From PVC group bacterium (GTDB lineage Bacteria; Verrucomicrobiota; Kiritimatiellia; CAIKKV01; CAITUY01), in NCBI GenBank assembly GCA_945890715.1, contig CAMDCX010000010.1:1-52840 (forward strand): a stretch of DNA of 52,840 nucleotides. The letters run 5' to 3'. The stretch's first letter is position 1, and every line of letters starts with the position of its first letter. A model generated the notes under the pieces. It worked only from the letters and a program-made list of their open reading frames with translations, searched no databases and was not told the origin of the DNA. Of the stretch, positions 17,559 to 27,359 are shown in pieces. The translations under genes were made by a program, and so were the position numbers.

Positions 17559-19082
17559 CTACCAGTCCGTCGGCTGGTAATCCTTGAGGAATTTTCCCCA
17601 CACATGCACTCCGGTATTGAAGCCGGAAATAATCGGATCCACGATGCGCGCCGCCCCATCCACAATATCCAGGGGGGGGTGGAACCGGTGCATCTTCGTC
17701 TTGAGTTCCGCAAGTTGCACCGGATCCTCATCAGTCACCCATCCCGTATCCACGGCGTTCATGTGGATGCCCTCGTTAAAATAGTCTGTCGCCGACGTAC
17801 GCGTCATCATGTTCAGCGCCGCTTTGGCCATGTTCGTATGCGGATGCCGTGTGGTCTTGAGCTTCCGGTAAAACTGCCCCTCCATGGCCGACACGTTCAC
17901 AATATGCTTGTCTCGCTCCGGCGTTCGCAGCATCAGGGGTTTGAGCCGTGCATTCAGAATGAAGGGAGCAATGGCGTTCACCAGATGCACCTCCAGTAAC
18001 TCCACTGCGGGAACATCCGCCATCAGTAACCGCCACGAATTGGTGGTTCGCAGATCCACCTGCTGGAGATCCTTGTCAAGCTGGCCTTCGGGAAACAAAT
18101 CCCTCTGGGCCGCGAGCTCATCAGGCAACAACGGCACTTGGGACAACTCGGCGGCATGGGTCAGTCCCGCCACCTCGGACATTCTTTTCCGGGCCGCCAC
18201 CGCATCACCTTCGGGCAGCATATGATATCCCCGCAAGCCCTCATAGGCACCCAGCAACCGGCGCACGTGCTCCGGCATATCGCCCAGTGCCGCGGTTTCA
18301 CGCTCCATCATATGCTCGTAGAAATCCGGCGGCCGGCGAACGGTCTGACAGGCGTTGTTGATGATGAAATCCAGCCGGCTCCGGGTGGCCAGCAGATGAC
18401 GGCAGAACGCCTCAACGCTCGGGGTATGACGGAAGTCCAACCCGAAGATCTCGAGGCGGTGCCCCCACTCCGAAAAATCCGGTTCAGCGGCATAGCGAAT
18501 GGCTGAGTCACGGGGAAAGCGGGTGCAGACGATGAGGTGCGCCCCTGCCCTCAGCAGCTTGATCCCCGCCTGATAGCCGATCTTCACCCGCCCGCCCGTC
18601 AACAAGGCCACGCGGCCCGTGAGATTGGCTGATTCGGTGCGTTTGGTAAAGTTGAACTCCGCGCAGGCGGGGCACAGTTGGTCGTAAAAGTGGTGGATGG
18701 TGGTAAAGTTCTGCTTGCAGATATAGCAATTCTGGGGCTCAACGACATCGCGAAATTCCGGATCCTCCACGTCATTCTGCTCGAAGTTGGGAGGCGGAAG
18801 CGCATTCGGGGTCATGTAAACGGGCTTCTTCCTGAGTTCCCGGATCCCCGTGGAGCTGAGTTTGTTCTGGTCGCGCTCCACCAGCTGCGCCTTGCGCCGT
18901 CTTTCGGTAGCCCTGACCAACCGTCGCCGCTCGATCATATCCGGATTATAGACCTCACCCGCCACGGAAATCAGATCCTTGCGCTCTTCAGCCGAAAGCC
19001 CGGCCAGCAACGCCCGGTTCCCCGCCACAGTCTTCAACAGCGCCGTCGCCGCCTTCAATTCGTCAATCAAGGAGTCATGCAT
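17559..19082 (-). CDS. SDR-superfamily protein with N-terminal zinc ribbon
   Basis: 507 residues. An alpha-helical N-terminus (about 1-90) with basic [16 protein letters not shown] is followed by a four-Cys zinc ribbon: CYIC (119/122) and CPAC (137/140). A Rossmann domain starts at about 155 ([42 protein letters not shown]). The short-chain dehydrogenase Ser is present ([10 protein letters not shown]), but the position of the catalytic Tyr in YxxxK is Thr ([14 protein letters not shown]). The Rossmann loop is also non-canonical. The fold is clear, but normal SDR chemistry is doubtful. First gene of the operon behind the promoter at 19159-19188. Confidence 0.8.
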   Translation of the reverse strand: MHDSLIDELKAATALLKTVAGNRALLAGLSAEERKDLISVAGEVYNPDMIERRRLVRATERRRKAQLVERDQNKLSSTGIRELRKKPVYMTPNALPPPNFEQNDVEDPEFRDVVEPQNCYICKQNFTTIHHFYDQLCPACAEFNFTKRTESANLTGRVALLTGGRVKIGYQAGIKLLRAGAHLIVCTRFPRDSAIRYAAEPDFSEWGHRLEIFGLDFRHTPSVEAFCRHLLATRSRLDFIINNACQTVRRPPDFYEHMMERETAALGDMPEHVRRLLGAYEGLRGYHMLPEGDAVAARKRMSEVAGLTHAAELSQVPLLPDELAAQRDLFPEGQLDKDLQQVDLRTTNSWRLLMADVPAVELLEVHLVNAIAPFILNARLKPLMLRTPERDKHIVNVSAMEGQFYRKLKTTRHPHTNMAKAALNMMTRTSATDYFNEGIHMNAVDTGWVTDEDPVQLAELKTKMHRFHPPLDIVDGAARIVDPIISGFNTGVHVWGKFLKDYQPTDW

Positions 19083-19158
19083 AATGGATCAATCAGCGAA
19101 AAAACCGCACGCATCAAAAAACTTACGTGCTTAAACAACTCTGCTATAAAAGCGATCC

Positions 19159-19188
19159 AGTATACACGAACGCAGGGAGTATTGTCAT
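19159..19188 (-). promoter_or_regulatory. Promoter of the SDR-kinase-regulator-opp-rnr operon
   Basis: On the minus strand ATGACA (19188-19183) and TATACT (19164-19159), each 5/6 matches to consensus, are 18 bp apart. Initiation near 19152 gives a leader of about 70 nt before the ATG at 19082. The nearby element at 19216-19423 lies just upstream. Confidence 0.55.
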
Positions 19189-19215
19189 GGGAATTGAAAT
19201 CAAGCGACGAAAGGA

Positions 19216-19423
19216 GGGCGCATGGCAGTTCCGTCGGGGTTTATCTAAATCATAATCGTAATCTTAATCGTAATCGTAATCCTCCTCATGACCATAGCTC
19301 GTTTTTAAGATTTTCACTTTAGAGGATCCTTGAAGATCAAAACAAGATCAGGATTACGATTAGGATTACGATTACGATTACGATTATGATGGGTGTTATC
19401 CCCGACGGAACTGCCATGCGCCC
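19216..19423. mobile_element. MITE-like element, 208 bp, 24-bp perfect inverted ends, 9-bp target duplication
   Basis: The ends 19216-19239 and 19400-19423 are perfect 24-bp inverted repeats (GGGCGCATGGCAGTTCC... at the left). They are bounded exactly by direct repeats ACGAAAGGA at 19207-19215 and 19424-19432, the signature of a transposition target duplication. Inside each end lies an inverted hexamer array built on ATCGTA (left 19249-19283, right 19350-19390), leaving a 66-bp centre without an ORF. No transposase is encoded, so it must be mobilised in trans. It lies between the asnB-like gene stop and the promoter of the next minus-strand operon. The long stem could also stop transcripts. 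Confidence 0.88.
19249..19390. repeat. Inverted pair of ATCGTA hexamer arrays inside the MITE
   Basis: The left array (19249-19283) and the reverse complement of the right array (19350-19390) both read as ATCATA followed by ATCGTA-type hexamers ending in ATCCT. The left has about 6 units, the right about 7. They extend the terminal inverted repeats into a long imperfect stem. Confidence 0.8.
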
Positions 19424-19449
19424 ACGAAAGGAACAGCTACTTGGGACGG

Positions 19450-20979
19450 TCAAGCCGGCTTCACCCTCGTGCCGTTTTTCTTCACCGCCGCACAGATATC
19501 GCGAGTGCGTCCGACCATGCGAGCAGAAATGCGCGGCCCCATGGCCTCACGCCAGATATGGTAATAGTGGATCTCCTCGGGGGATCTGAGAACGACTCCA
19601 GGTTCAACTTCCCGCTTTTCCTTGAATTCCTCGGCAGAGATGAGGCTTTCCACAATATCGGCCATCACCTCCGCGGAACCCGCACCTTCCGAGAATTTCA
19701 TTTTTTTCCGATTCAGAAACTCGGGCGGAAGAATCCCCCGGCACGCTTCCCGGAGAAGCCATTTCTCGGGACGATCTGGCCTCGGCTCCAGCAATTTCGC
19801 CGGTAACCGGCTGGCATAGCGCACCAGACTGCGATCCAGAAAGGGAACACGCGCTTCCAACCCGTGCGCCATACTCACACGGTCGGCCCGCTGGAGGTTG
19901 ATATCCTGCAATCTCACGGTAATATCAGCGAGTTCGCGTTTCAACCGTGCCCCCCCACCCAACCCGGACAAATACGAATAACCCGCAAACAACTCATCCG
20001 CGCCTTCACCGGAAAGCACCACCTTGACATGTTGGGCCACAAGTTTGGAAACGAAATGCATGGGTATGGCAGAACGGACCAAGGGCGCGTCAAACGACTC
20101 GAGCTGGCGAACGACTTCAGGGACGGCCGCCTTGACATCCTTGGCCGTGTAGATCAATTCGTGATGTTGCGTGCCGAGAAAATGCGCCACCTTCCTCGCG
20201 GCCAATACGTCCGGCGCGTCCTTCATTCCCGCCGTGAACGAATGCAACGCCACGGTATGCGGGCGCATCAGGGCCGCTATCAGGCTACTGTCCAGGCCCC
20301 CGGACAGGTAGACGCCAACGGGCACATCCCCCATCAGGCGCTTGATAACCGCCTGCTCCAAACGCCGCCGGATTTCCTCCAGAATCTCAGGCAGGGAGGC
20401 GGTTACGATGCAGCGCTCCGGGGGATAAGGCGGGGCAAAGCGCCAGGGCTCGGAGCCAACGATCATGGCGTGACCCGCCGGAAGCATTTTGATTTCATCC
20501 ATTGGGGGGAAAGCCTTGAGTTCACTGGCCGCCAGGAATTGATCGCCGTGCCATCCATAGTACAAGGGCTTGATTCCAAGCGGATCCCGGGCCAGGAGAA
20601 GCCCCTGCGGCCCGGCCAGGGCAATGGCGAACATGCCATCCAATTTCGCGAGCATGTCTTCGCCCTCTTCCTCGTAAAGATGGAGCAGTACCTCCGTATC
20701 CGAACGGGTTTTAAAAATATGCCGCGTCTCAAGCTCGCGACGCAACTCTCGATGGTTGTAGATTTCACCATTGAAGGCAATGAGCAGGTCGCCCCGTTCG
20801 TTCGCCATCGGCTGATGCCCGCCCGCTATGTCCAGAATCGCAAGTCGGACATGCCCGAGTGTCGTCCGTCCGATGCCGGCAACGCCCGCTCCATCAGGAC
20901 CGCGGTGTCTGATCCGTCCCAACACGTCCAGTGCGAGTATCGCATCCGGGTTTCCATGAATTGCCACGATACCACACAT
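19450..20979 (-). CDS. Asparagine-synthase-like glutamine amidotransferase
   Basis: 509 residues from ATG 20979, so that Cys2 becomes the N-terminal nucleophile (MCGIVAIHG). A frame open from 21072 lies inside the ATPase gene and would bury that Cys. The class II glutaminase domain has RHRGPDG, LGHVRLAILD and FNGEIYNHRELR. The synthetase domain has the PP-loop YLSGGLDSS (226-232), LSGEGADELFAGY and HGLEARVPFLDR. Known relatives make asparagine or amidate other carboxylates (peptides, osmolytes, glycan or natural-product precursors). It is shorter than E. coli AsnB (554). It is the last gene of its operon, starting 1 bp after the ATPase stop with AAAGGA at 8 nt. Confidence 0.9.
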   Translation of the reverse strand: MCGIVAIHGNPDAILALDVLGRIRHRGPDGAGVAGIGRTTLGHVRLAILDIAGGHQPMANERGDLLIAFNGEIYNHRELRRELETRHIFKTRSDTEVLLHLYEEEGEDMLAKLDGMFAIALAGPQGLLLARDPLGIKPLYYGWHGDQFLAASELKAFPPMDEIKMLPAGHAMIVGSEPWRFAPPYPPERCIVTASLPEILEEIRRRLEQAVIKRLMGDVPVGVYLSGGLDSSLIAALMRPHTVALHSFTAGMKDAPDVLAARKVAHFLGTQHHELIYTAKDVKAAVPEVVRQLESFDAPLVRSAIPMHFVSKLVAQHVKVVLSGEGADELFAGYSYLSGLGGGARLKRELADITVRLQDINLQRADRVSMAHGLEARVPFLDRSLVRYASRLPAKLLEPRPDRPEKWLLREACRGILPPEFLNRKKMKFSEGAGSAEVMADIVESLISAEEFKEKREVEPGVVLRSPEEIHYYHIWREAMGPRISARMVGRTRDICAAVKKNGTRVKPA

Positions 20980-20980
20980 A

Positions 20981-23719
20981 TCAGTTATCCTTTCGGGAAC
21001 GCATGCCCGCGTTCGACAGTGCCTTGAATCGCGCCCACTTCTCGATCTCCACGATAATGTAGACGGCAACACCGACTCCCGTTATCCGGAGCCAGGATTG
21101 CTCGTTGAGGGGTGCCGTATCGAATAGGCGATTCATGACCGGGACATAGGTAAAGACCAATTGTGCGGCTATCATGGCGCCGATTCCGAGGAGGATCCAG
21201 AGGTTGCTGAACACCCCCACCGCTGTCATCACGCGTGTGAGTGACCGGCAGTTAAGCAAATAGAACACCTCAACCATCACGATTGTGTTCACGGCAACCG
21301 TGCGCGCCTCGGCGAGGCTTGCTCCCAGGCTCACCCGCTCCCATTGGAACAGCCCCCATGAACCCGCCAGAATCAGAACCGAGACCATTAAGGTGCGCAA
21401 CCCCAGCGTCAACGTCAACAGGGACTGTTTCGGATCACGGGGGGGGCGATTCATCAGGTCAATCTCCTTGGGCTCAAAAACCAGGGTAGTCCCGAGCAGG
21501 ATGGCCGTCATCATGTTCACCCACAGCAGGTGCACAGGAAGTACGGGTAATACCGCCCCAAAAAAGATGGCGGCCAGCACAACCAGGGCTTCGCCCCCGT
21601 TCGTCGGCAAGGTCCAGACAATGAACTTGGTCAGGTTATCGAACACGCCACGCCCTTCCTCTACGGCCGATTCAATCGAGGCAAAATTGTCATCGGTGAG
21701 CAACATATCGGCCGCCCCCTTGGCAACATCCGTCCCCGCAAGCCCCATGGCGATACCGATATCGGCCTGCTTGAGAGCGGGAGCATCGTTGACGCCGTCC
21801 CCTGTCATGGCCACGATGTGACCTCGGGATTGCAGCGCCTCAACCAGCCGGAGTTTCTGTTCCGGAGCAACGCGGGCGAACACGACCGCGCGCTCTGCCG
21901 TATTCCGCAGTTCCTCGTCCGTCATCAGTTCCAAATCCCGGCCGCTTACCGCCACCTTCCCAGGCCCTTCGACACCAGCCAATCCAATCTGCCGGGCCAC
22001 GGCGAGGCCGGTCCGGAGATGATCGCCAGTGATCATTTTCACTTCGACCCCCGCTTGCTGGCACTTTTTGACGGCAGCAATCACTTCCGGGCGCGGCGGA
22101 TCGATCATGCCCTGCAGACCGAGGAACGTCATCTGACCGGCCACATCGTCATGGGTGAGTCGGGCTTGGCCGACAGGAGCTTGCCGCCGGGCAAACGCAA
22201 GCACCCTGAGCCCCTTGGAACCCATCTCTTCCACAATGCGCTCCACGCGGCCCTTGTCGAAGGCGCCGACCGTGCCGTCCGCCTGCAAGGCGGTGGTACA
22301 GCGCTCCAAAACCCGCTCGGCGGCTCCTTTCAGGTAAATAACCTGGCTCCCATCGGGCAGCCCCTTGTGAAGCGTCCCCATGTACTGGTATTGCGACTCA
22401 AAGGGGATGGCATCCACCCGCGGATACTCCCGGGTCATCTGATCTTCTTTCATACCCGCTTTGCGCGCGACCACAATCAACGCCACCTCCGTGGGGTCGC
22501 CCTGCGCCTTTGCACGGCCATTCTCCTGAACAAGCTGGGAATCATTACACAGGACACCGCATCGTACGCACTCGGAAAGGGCCGTTGCCCGGGTCAGATC
22601 AACCTGTTGCCCGTCCTGACTGATCTGCCCCACAGACTCATATCCCCCGCCGGTAACATCGAACATCGCCTCGGCCGCGAAGACCGACTGCACAGTCATC
22701 TGGTTTTCGGTAAGCGTCCCGGTCTTGTCGGAACAAATCACGGTGGTGCTACCCAGCGTCTCCACCGCGGGCAGTTTCCGGATGATGGCACGTCGTTTCG
22801 CCATGCGAGCCACCCCGATGGCCAGAACAATGGTCACGGCGGCCGGTAGCCCTTCTGGAATGGCACCCACCGCCAACGCAATGGCGGCCATGAACATGTG
22901 ATTGGGGCTTTCACCATGCCACAGCCCGACGGCAAAGGCGACACCGGCCAACACCAGGATAACGTAAAGCAGAAGCCGACTGAACTCGGAGATTTTCCTG
23001 GTTAGGGGTGTCTGCAGATTGACTGCCTCATTAATCAGGTAGGCGATACGACCGGTCTCGGTCGAATCACCAGTCGCCCAGACCACTCCCTCGGCCTGTC
23101 CGTAGGTGACCAGAGTCGCGGCAAACGCCAAATTCTTCCGGTCCGCAAGGATCGTGTCCAGGGCGAGTTGCTCCTCGTGTTTTTGGGCAGACACCGACTC
23201 CCCCGTCAACGCCGACTCATCCACCTGCAAACTCCGAACTCGAAACAGCCGCAAATCCGCCGGAACCTTGTCGCCCGACTGGAGGAGAACAACATCGCCA
23301 GGCACCAGCTCGACCGCCGACACCCGCTGGACGCGCCCATCCCGCCGCACCGTTGCCTCGGTCTTGACCATTTTGGAAAGGGCCTCGATGGCCTTCTCCG
23401 CCTTGCTTTCCTGAAGGTATCCAACGATCGCATTGACGAGCACGACGCCAAAGATAACCGACGCTTCGACCCATTCAGCGAGATATAAGGTAACCCCGGT
23501 CGCGACCAGCAGGATGTAAACCAGAGGCTGATGGAACTGCAATAGAAAGCGTTTCAACACACTTACCCCTTTGGGCGGGGTGAATTGATTCAGTCCGTAT
23601 TTGACCTGACGGCTTTTGACTTCGTCCTGTGTCAGACCGAGCCTCAAATCGACTCCCAGCAACTGGGTGATTTTCTCCATTTGCAAATGATGCCACCGGG
23701 TCTCGCTCTTTGGATTCAT
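20981..23719 (-). CDS. P2-type cation-transporting ATPase (CtpF/PacL-like)
   Basis: 912-residue membrane pump. Cation_ATPase N-domain at about 5-75 ([17 protein letters not shown]), actuator TGES (172-175), the cation-site motif PEGLP (288-292) in helix 4, the phosphorylated Asp331 in [27 protein letters not shown] hinge, and about ten helices. PEGLP points to the Ca2+ (P2A) branch. Helix 6 reads [22 protein letters not shown], as in CtpF-like ATPases of stress regulons rather than in SERCA. The exported ion is probably Ca2+ or another divalent, not proven. It lies between mscS (7 bp gap) and the amidotransferase gene (1 bp). Confidence 0.92.
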   Translation of the reverse strand: MNPKSETRWHHLQMEKITQLLGVDLRLGLTQDEVKSRQVKYGLNQFTPPKGVSVLKRFLLQFHQPLVYILLVATGVTLYLAEWVEASVIFGVVLVNAIVGYLQESKAEKAIEALSKMVKTEATVRRDGRVQRVSAVELVPGDVVLLQSGDKVPADLRLFRVRSLQVDESALTGESVSAQKHEEQLALDTILADRKNLAFAATLVTYGQAEGVVWATGDSTETGRIAYLINEAVNLQTPLTRKISEFSRLLLYVILVLAGVAFAVGLWHGESPNHMFMAAIALAVGAIPEGLPAAVTIVLAIGVARMAKRRAIIRKLPAVETLGSTTVICSDKTGTLTENQMTVQSVFAAEAMFDVTGGGYESVGQISQDGQQVDLTRATALSECVRCGVLCNDSQLVQENGRAKAQGDPTEVALIVVARKAGMKEDQMTREYPRVDAIPFESQYQYMGTLHKGLPDGSQVIYLKGAAERVLERCTTALQADGTVGAFDKGRVERIVEEMGSKGLRVLAFARRQAPVGQARLTHDDVAGQMTFLGLQGMIDPPRPEVIAAVKKCQQAGVEVKMITGDHLRTGLAVARQIGLAGVEGPGKVAVSGRDLELMTDEELRNTAERAVVFARVAPEQKLRLVEALQSRGHIVAMTGDGVNDAPALKQADIGIAMGLAGTDVAKGAADMLLTDDNFASIESAVEEGRGVFDNLTKFIVWTLPTNGGEALVVLAAIFFGAVLPVLPVHLLWVNMMTAILLGTTLVFEPKEIDLMNRPPRDPKQSLLTLTLGLRTLMVSVLILAGSWGLFQWERVSLGASLAEARTVAVNTIVMVEVFYLLNCRSLTRVMTAVGVFSNLWILLGIGAMIAAQLVFTYVPVMNRLFDTAPLNEQSWLRITGVGVAVYIIVEIEKWARFKALSNAGMRSRKDN

Positions 23720-23726
23720 GTGACCC

Positions 23727-24779
23727 TCACTTCATATGAATATCCCGCTGGGGGAAGGGAATTTCGACATTCTCCACTTCAAAACAATCCTTGATGGCCA
23801 TGTTCAGTTCATCCCGTATCCTGAACTGCTGCCGATAATCGGAGACTCGACAGGTGTAAAACAAGTTCAACGAGGACTCACCAAAATCGGTAAAAAAGAC
23901 AGCAGGCTCAGGATCCTTGAGCACGTCGGGATGTTCCTGAAAAACAGCCATGAGGAGCTTCTTCACTTTCCGAAGATCCGTACCGTACGCGACTCCCAAT
24001 TTAGCCCGGATGGTGTAGGCGGAGTTCGGTGCGCTCAGATTGATGATCTGATTTTTCGCAATATCCGCATTTGGAATATTGATCACAGTGTTGTCGAACC
24101 CCAGAATCCTGGTGCTGCGCAATCCCACCTCCAGCACATCCCCCATCTTACCGTTGACAAGCTCAACCCGGTCCCCCGGCTTAAATGACTGATCAGCCAT
24201 CAGCGCAAAACCAGAAAACATGTTACTAAGCGTCTCCTGGGCTGCCAGGGCAAGAGCCAGAGAGGCTACACCTGCGGTCGCCAGAAGTCCGGTAACCTGA
24301 ATGCCAAAGTGGCCGAAGATAATCGTCAACGAAACAAATATAAAAACAATTTTGACCACTTTTCGAAAAAGGACGATGAACTGCTCATCCCATGTGGTCT
24401 GAGCCTTTCCGGAAATTTCCTTCACATACCATTCCGTGGCTGCATGCAACACCGCAAATAGCACCGCCGTGACACTTAAGACTACCAGCACGTAAACAAA
24501 CCCTGAGTAAACGGTCCAGGCAAGATGGCTTGTGATTGGGGGACTATTCTCAAAACTTACCCGCGCCCCCATGTAGAGACCTGCGGAAAAAACAGCCCAC
24601 TGCACCGGGGTTCGCGTCCCCTCGACAACCATCACATCCAGCAAGGTCCTCGTCCGTTTGGCAATCGGGATAAACACCCAGTTCCAAATCGCAAGCGCCA
24701 CCTTGGCGGCCACAATGCTTCCGAAGACCCAGCCGATGAACCAGACAAAATCACGAAAAATCAACGAAGACCCCATCAT
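23727..24779 (-). CDS. MscS-family mechanosensitive channel
   Basis: About 351 residues from ATG 24779, preceded by AAAGGAG at 5 nt and just after the stop of the upstream gene (24781). A start at 24797 would overlap that gene. There are four to five N-terminal helices, then the MscS pore helix [40 protein letters not shown] and the beta domain [37 protein letters not shown], which are diagnostic. It opens under membrane tension to release solutes on hypo-osmotic shock. It is one of two mechanosensitive-type membrane proteins in this operon. Confidence 0.93.
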   Translation of the reverse strand: MMGSSLIFRDFVWFIGWVFGSIVAAKVALAIWNWVFIPIAKRTRTLLDVMVVEGTRTPVQWAVFSAGLYMGARVSFENSPPITSHLAWTVYSGFVYVLVVLSVTAVLFAVLHAATEWYVKEISGKAQTTWDEQFIVLFRKVVKIVFIFVSLTIIFGHFGIQVTGLLATAGVASLALALAAQETLSNMFSGFALMADQSFKPGDRVELVNGKMGDVLEVGLRSTRILGFDNTVINIPNADIAKNQIINLSAPNSAYTIRAKLGVAYGTDLRKVKKLLMAVFQEHPDVLKDPEPAVFFTDFGESSLNLFYTCRVSDYRQQFRIRDELNMAIKDCFEVENVEIPFPQRDIHMK

Positions 24780-24780
24780 T

Positions 24781-26637
24781 TTACTCCTTTCTACCAATTA
24801 GCCGCTCTTCAACGCGTATCGGGATCCCCTTATCGTCAACCACCTGAACCCCGCCCCGGATTAATCGGGTCTGCCATTGGCACGCCTTATGGAACTCCTC
24901 CTGACACTCCCACAGGTAGGGTACAGGCAGAAACCCCTGAGCCAAAATACGGTAAAGCCCCTCCACGCCATAAGGGTCAGGCATGGTGGTTTCAATGGCG
25001 CTCATAACCGTCCTGGCTCCAGCAACCAGTTCAGCGACCCGGGAGGCAACATCAGGGTCTTCACCCATGTTATTCAGATCACCTTTTTCTCGTAGTTTTC
25101 GGTATTCAGTGAGCGCATGGCGCGTAATCTGTATGCTTTCATTAATGGTGGGAGGGTCCGCCAAGTGGGATCCTTCGGAATAACTGACCACATGGATCAC
25201 TTCAGGGCTTGACGGATTATCGGGCTCAATATCATCCATTAACGCCGTAACGGCTGCCAGTTGTGATTTCGCCGTGTCGATGTCATGAGAGAAGTAGTCA
25301 AGCCCACCACGGGGCTGCAAGATGACGCGGAACCGGTCATCCTCCAATTCCCTGACAAGTTTCAGCATGGCTCGGGACTTGGCAAGATCCTGTACACCCC
25401 AGGTGTATTTGGGTGTATTGAGCATGTTCTGAAGAACAAATTGCCGTACTCCCATCTTCTTGGCGACCTTAGCGGCAATCACCGCGGAAACGACATACGT
25501 CACATCGTCGGCACCCCTGAATGCGAAATGATGCGGGACATTGGCCTCAAAAGGTTTACCTGTCGACGCAATGTATCGCAGGGCCTCAAGATGCTGTGAG
25601 AGGTTTTCCCTCACCGAATAAGGTCCCCGTCCATCAATCCGACAGAACCACCAGAAAGACAGGGCATGCCAGGCAATGTTGAGTGTCTCTTCATTCATCT
25701 TCGCCAGCGCGGCGACATCACGGGTTCCGGCATACGCCCGAACAAGCATTGGACGAGCCGCTTGCCAAACTGCCTCAAATTCCTGTTTTGAATTCAGCGG
25801 CACTCCGCCGCCATTTGGTTTCTCGCCCCATTGCTCGCCAAAATTGGATTGCGTAAGTTGGGATGTACCAACAGAAAGGATGTCCAGGAATCCCTTGCCA
25901 GCCAGTTCCTTGCACCACTGCATGAACAAGCGAATTGCCGCATCCCGGTCTGGCAGGTAAGGACCCACATGCGCCCTCATCAAGGGCGGTAAATGATGCA
26001 GAGCACCATGTTTCAGGCGTGCCACCAGCGTGTCCTGCCTTGTGCCAAACCCCCGATAGCCAGACCTGTTCACGGGTTTTACGGCCAAATAGTCCCCTTT
26101 ACGAATCAACTCACGGCCGAAGGCCAACCTGTCCTCATCATAACGAACGCCGCCTGTGAGCTCTTTTGGAATGGCCGAAGCCTCAACACCAAGCCGTTCC
26201 AGCGTTTCGGCGGCCGTTTCGTCTCCCATAAAGACGGCATTGACTTCAGGTACAAGGTCGCGAACCAAGTCGCATGTCTTTGGGAGCCCGGCAAAAAAAA
26301 TGGCGCGGATGGGACCGCCCAACGCTTTTAGAAGCCGTCTTGTTTTCAGGCCATTCACCAATCGTGCGATTGCTCGGACACCATCCTGAGGATCTAGTCG
26401 GTAGCTGAAGCCAAGCACAGTGATCCGATGATCCATTATCCAACGTGATATGCCGTCAAGATTTTCAGGGGCTTCTGGAGCATTAAGACAAGTACTCAGC
26501 TCGCTATCGGACATGAGGCACGGATAGCCACAATCGCTCAACATTTGGGCAAGCGATGTCAACCCTAGCGTATGGGCATCGACGGCCGGTCTAGCCAATC
26601 CAAAACAATCGCTTCTGGTTATCCGTACCGTACCCAT
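24781..26637 (-). CDS. Cobalamin-binding, mutase-like protein
   Basis: 618 residues. The N-terminal domain (about 1-140) carries DAHTLG (residues 20-25), matching the DxHxxG motif whose His ligates cobalt in base-off B12 enzymes. A Rossmann-like order follows ([20 protein letters not shown]). The C-terminal 450 residues look like a TIM-barrel mutase subunit: [42 protein letters not shown] and [21 protein letters not shown]. The overall plan recalls glutamate (methylaspartate) mutase with its B12 subunit fused at the N-terminus, but no reaction can be assigned. ATG 26637 follows AAGGGG at 8 nt. Neighbours are two mechanosensitive-type membrane proteins. Confidence 0.72.
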   Translation of the reverse strand: MGTVRITRSDCFGLARPAVDAHTLGLTSLAQMLSDCGYPCLMSDSELSTCLNAPEAPENLDGISRWIMDHRITVLGFSYRLDPQDGVRAIARLVNGLKTRRLLKALGGPIRAIFFAGLPKTCDLVRDLVPEVNAVFMGDETAAETLERLGVEASAIPKELTGGVRYDEDRLAFGRELIRKGDYLAVKPVNRSGYRGFGTRQDTLVARLKHGALHHLPPLMRAHVGPYLPDRDAAIRLFMQWCKELAGKGFLDILSVGTSQLTQSNFGEQWGEKPNGGGVPLNSKQEFEAVWQAARPMLVRAYAGTRDVAALAKMNEETLNIAWHALSFWWFCRIDGRGPYSVRENLSQHLEALRYIASTGKPFEANVPHHFAFRGADDVTYVVSAVIAAKVAKKMGVRQFVLQNMLNTPKYTWGVQDLAKSRAMLKLVRELEDDRFRVILQPRGGLDYFSHDIDTAKSQLAAVTALMDDIEPDNPSSPEVIHVVSYSEGSHLADPPTINESIQITRHALTEYRKLREKGDLNNMGEDPDVASRVAELVAGARTVMSAIETTMPDPYGVEGLYRILAQGFLPVPYLWECQEEFHKACQWQTRLIRGGVQVVDDKGIPIRVEERLIGRKE

Positions 26638-26661
26638 GAGAGCCCCTTCCCGGATTTTTCC

Positions 26662-27336
26662 TCACCCCTCCATATCGGATTTCGTGGCGTCCCGATGCCG
26701 TTCCTTCATATCGGCAACCATTTTTTCCATGGCTTGTCGGGCCATATCCTTGCACCCCAGGCCAAAGGCCAACGCCAGCCCGAAAGCAAATGCGGCAACG
26801 ACAATCAGAATCACTGCGGCAAGGATGGATCCACGGATCTCCGCCTGCTCGAAAGCCATGGCTAATACCAGAGTCACGCCCACCCAACGGGTTAAGCGAA
26901 ACCACAGGTTGGCATACGAACTTCCGGCATTACGTGTCACCGTCCGAACGAATCCTGCCAGAAAGGTGATCACCATGAGCCCCACAATCAACACCAGTAA
27001 GGCGCTGAGCAGAGACGGCAATGCCGCCGCGACACGCATCCGGAATTCGGTGGCCACCCCGATATCGAGAAGCCGGGCCGCCTCCAGAAATGCCAGAATC
27101 AAGATCACCCAGTAAAACCCCCGTCCCACGAGTTGCGCCGGTGTATAAGCCACTTCGCCCTTCCTGAGGAACTCGCAGGCACCGGTTCGCACACACAACT
27201 GATTGAAACGGAGTAACGTCAGAACTTTCGAAGCGATAAACCGTGCCGCACCGGCGGTCAACCATCCAAAGACGATCACTATCGCCGCGATTATCCATCC
27301 GGGCAGCACGGAAATATAATCATTCATGTTTTCCAT
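26662..27336 (-). CDS. CmpX-like membrane protein (MscS N-terminal helix repeats)
   Basis: 224 residues. It begins with LPGWIIAAIVIVFGWLTAGAARFIASKVLTLL, the 'conserved TM helix' module (PF05552-like) found ahead of MscS-type channels. A second copy-like stretch is ALPSLLSALLVLIVGLMVITFLAGFVRTV. Two more helices and a charged C-terminus (AMEKMVADMKERHRDA) follow, with no MscS beta domain. CmpX-type proteins influence membrane tension or osmotic response, a loose family inference. GGGAGGG lies before the ATG. Fourth-from-last gene of its operon's upstream half, between the opine-dehydrogenase-like and B12 genes. Confidence 0.75.
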   Translation of the reverse strand: MENMNDYISVLPGWIIAAIVIVFGWLTAGAARFIASKVLTLLRFNQLCVRTGACEFLRKGEVAYTPAQLVGRGFYWVILILAFLEAARLLDIGVATEFRMRVAAALPSLLSALLVLIVGLMVITFLAGFVRTVTRNAGSSYANLWFRLTRWVGVTLVLAMAFEQAEIRGSILAAVILIVVAAFAFGLALAFGLGCKDMARQAMEKMVADMKERHRDATKSDMEG

Positions 27337-27359
27337 AACAGGTCCCTCCCTTCATCACC

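Noticed and set aside
19864-22849. Long plus-strand ORFs (387 and 343 codons)
   Set aside because: Antisense shadows of the amidotransferase and P-type ATPase genes, with composition typical of reversed GC-rich codons.
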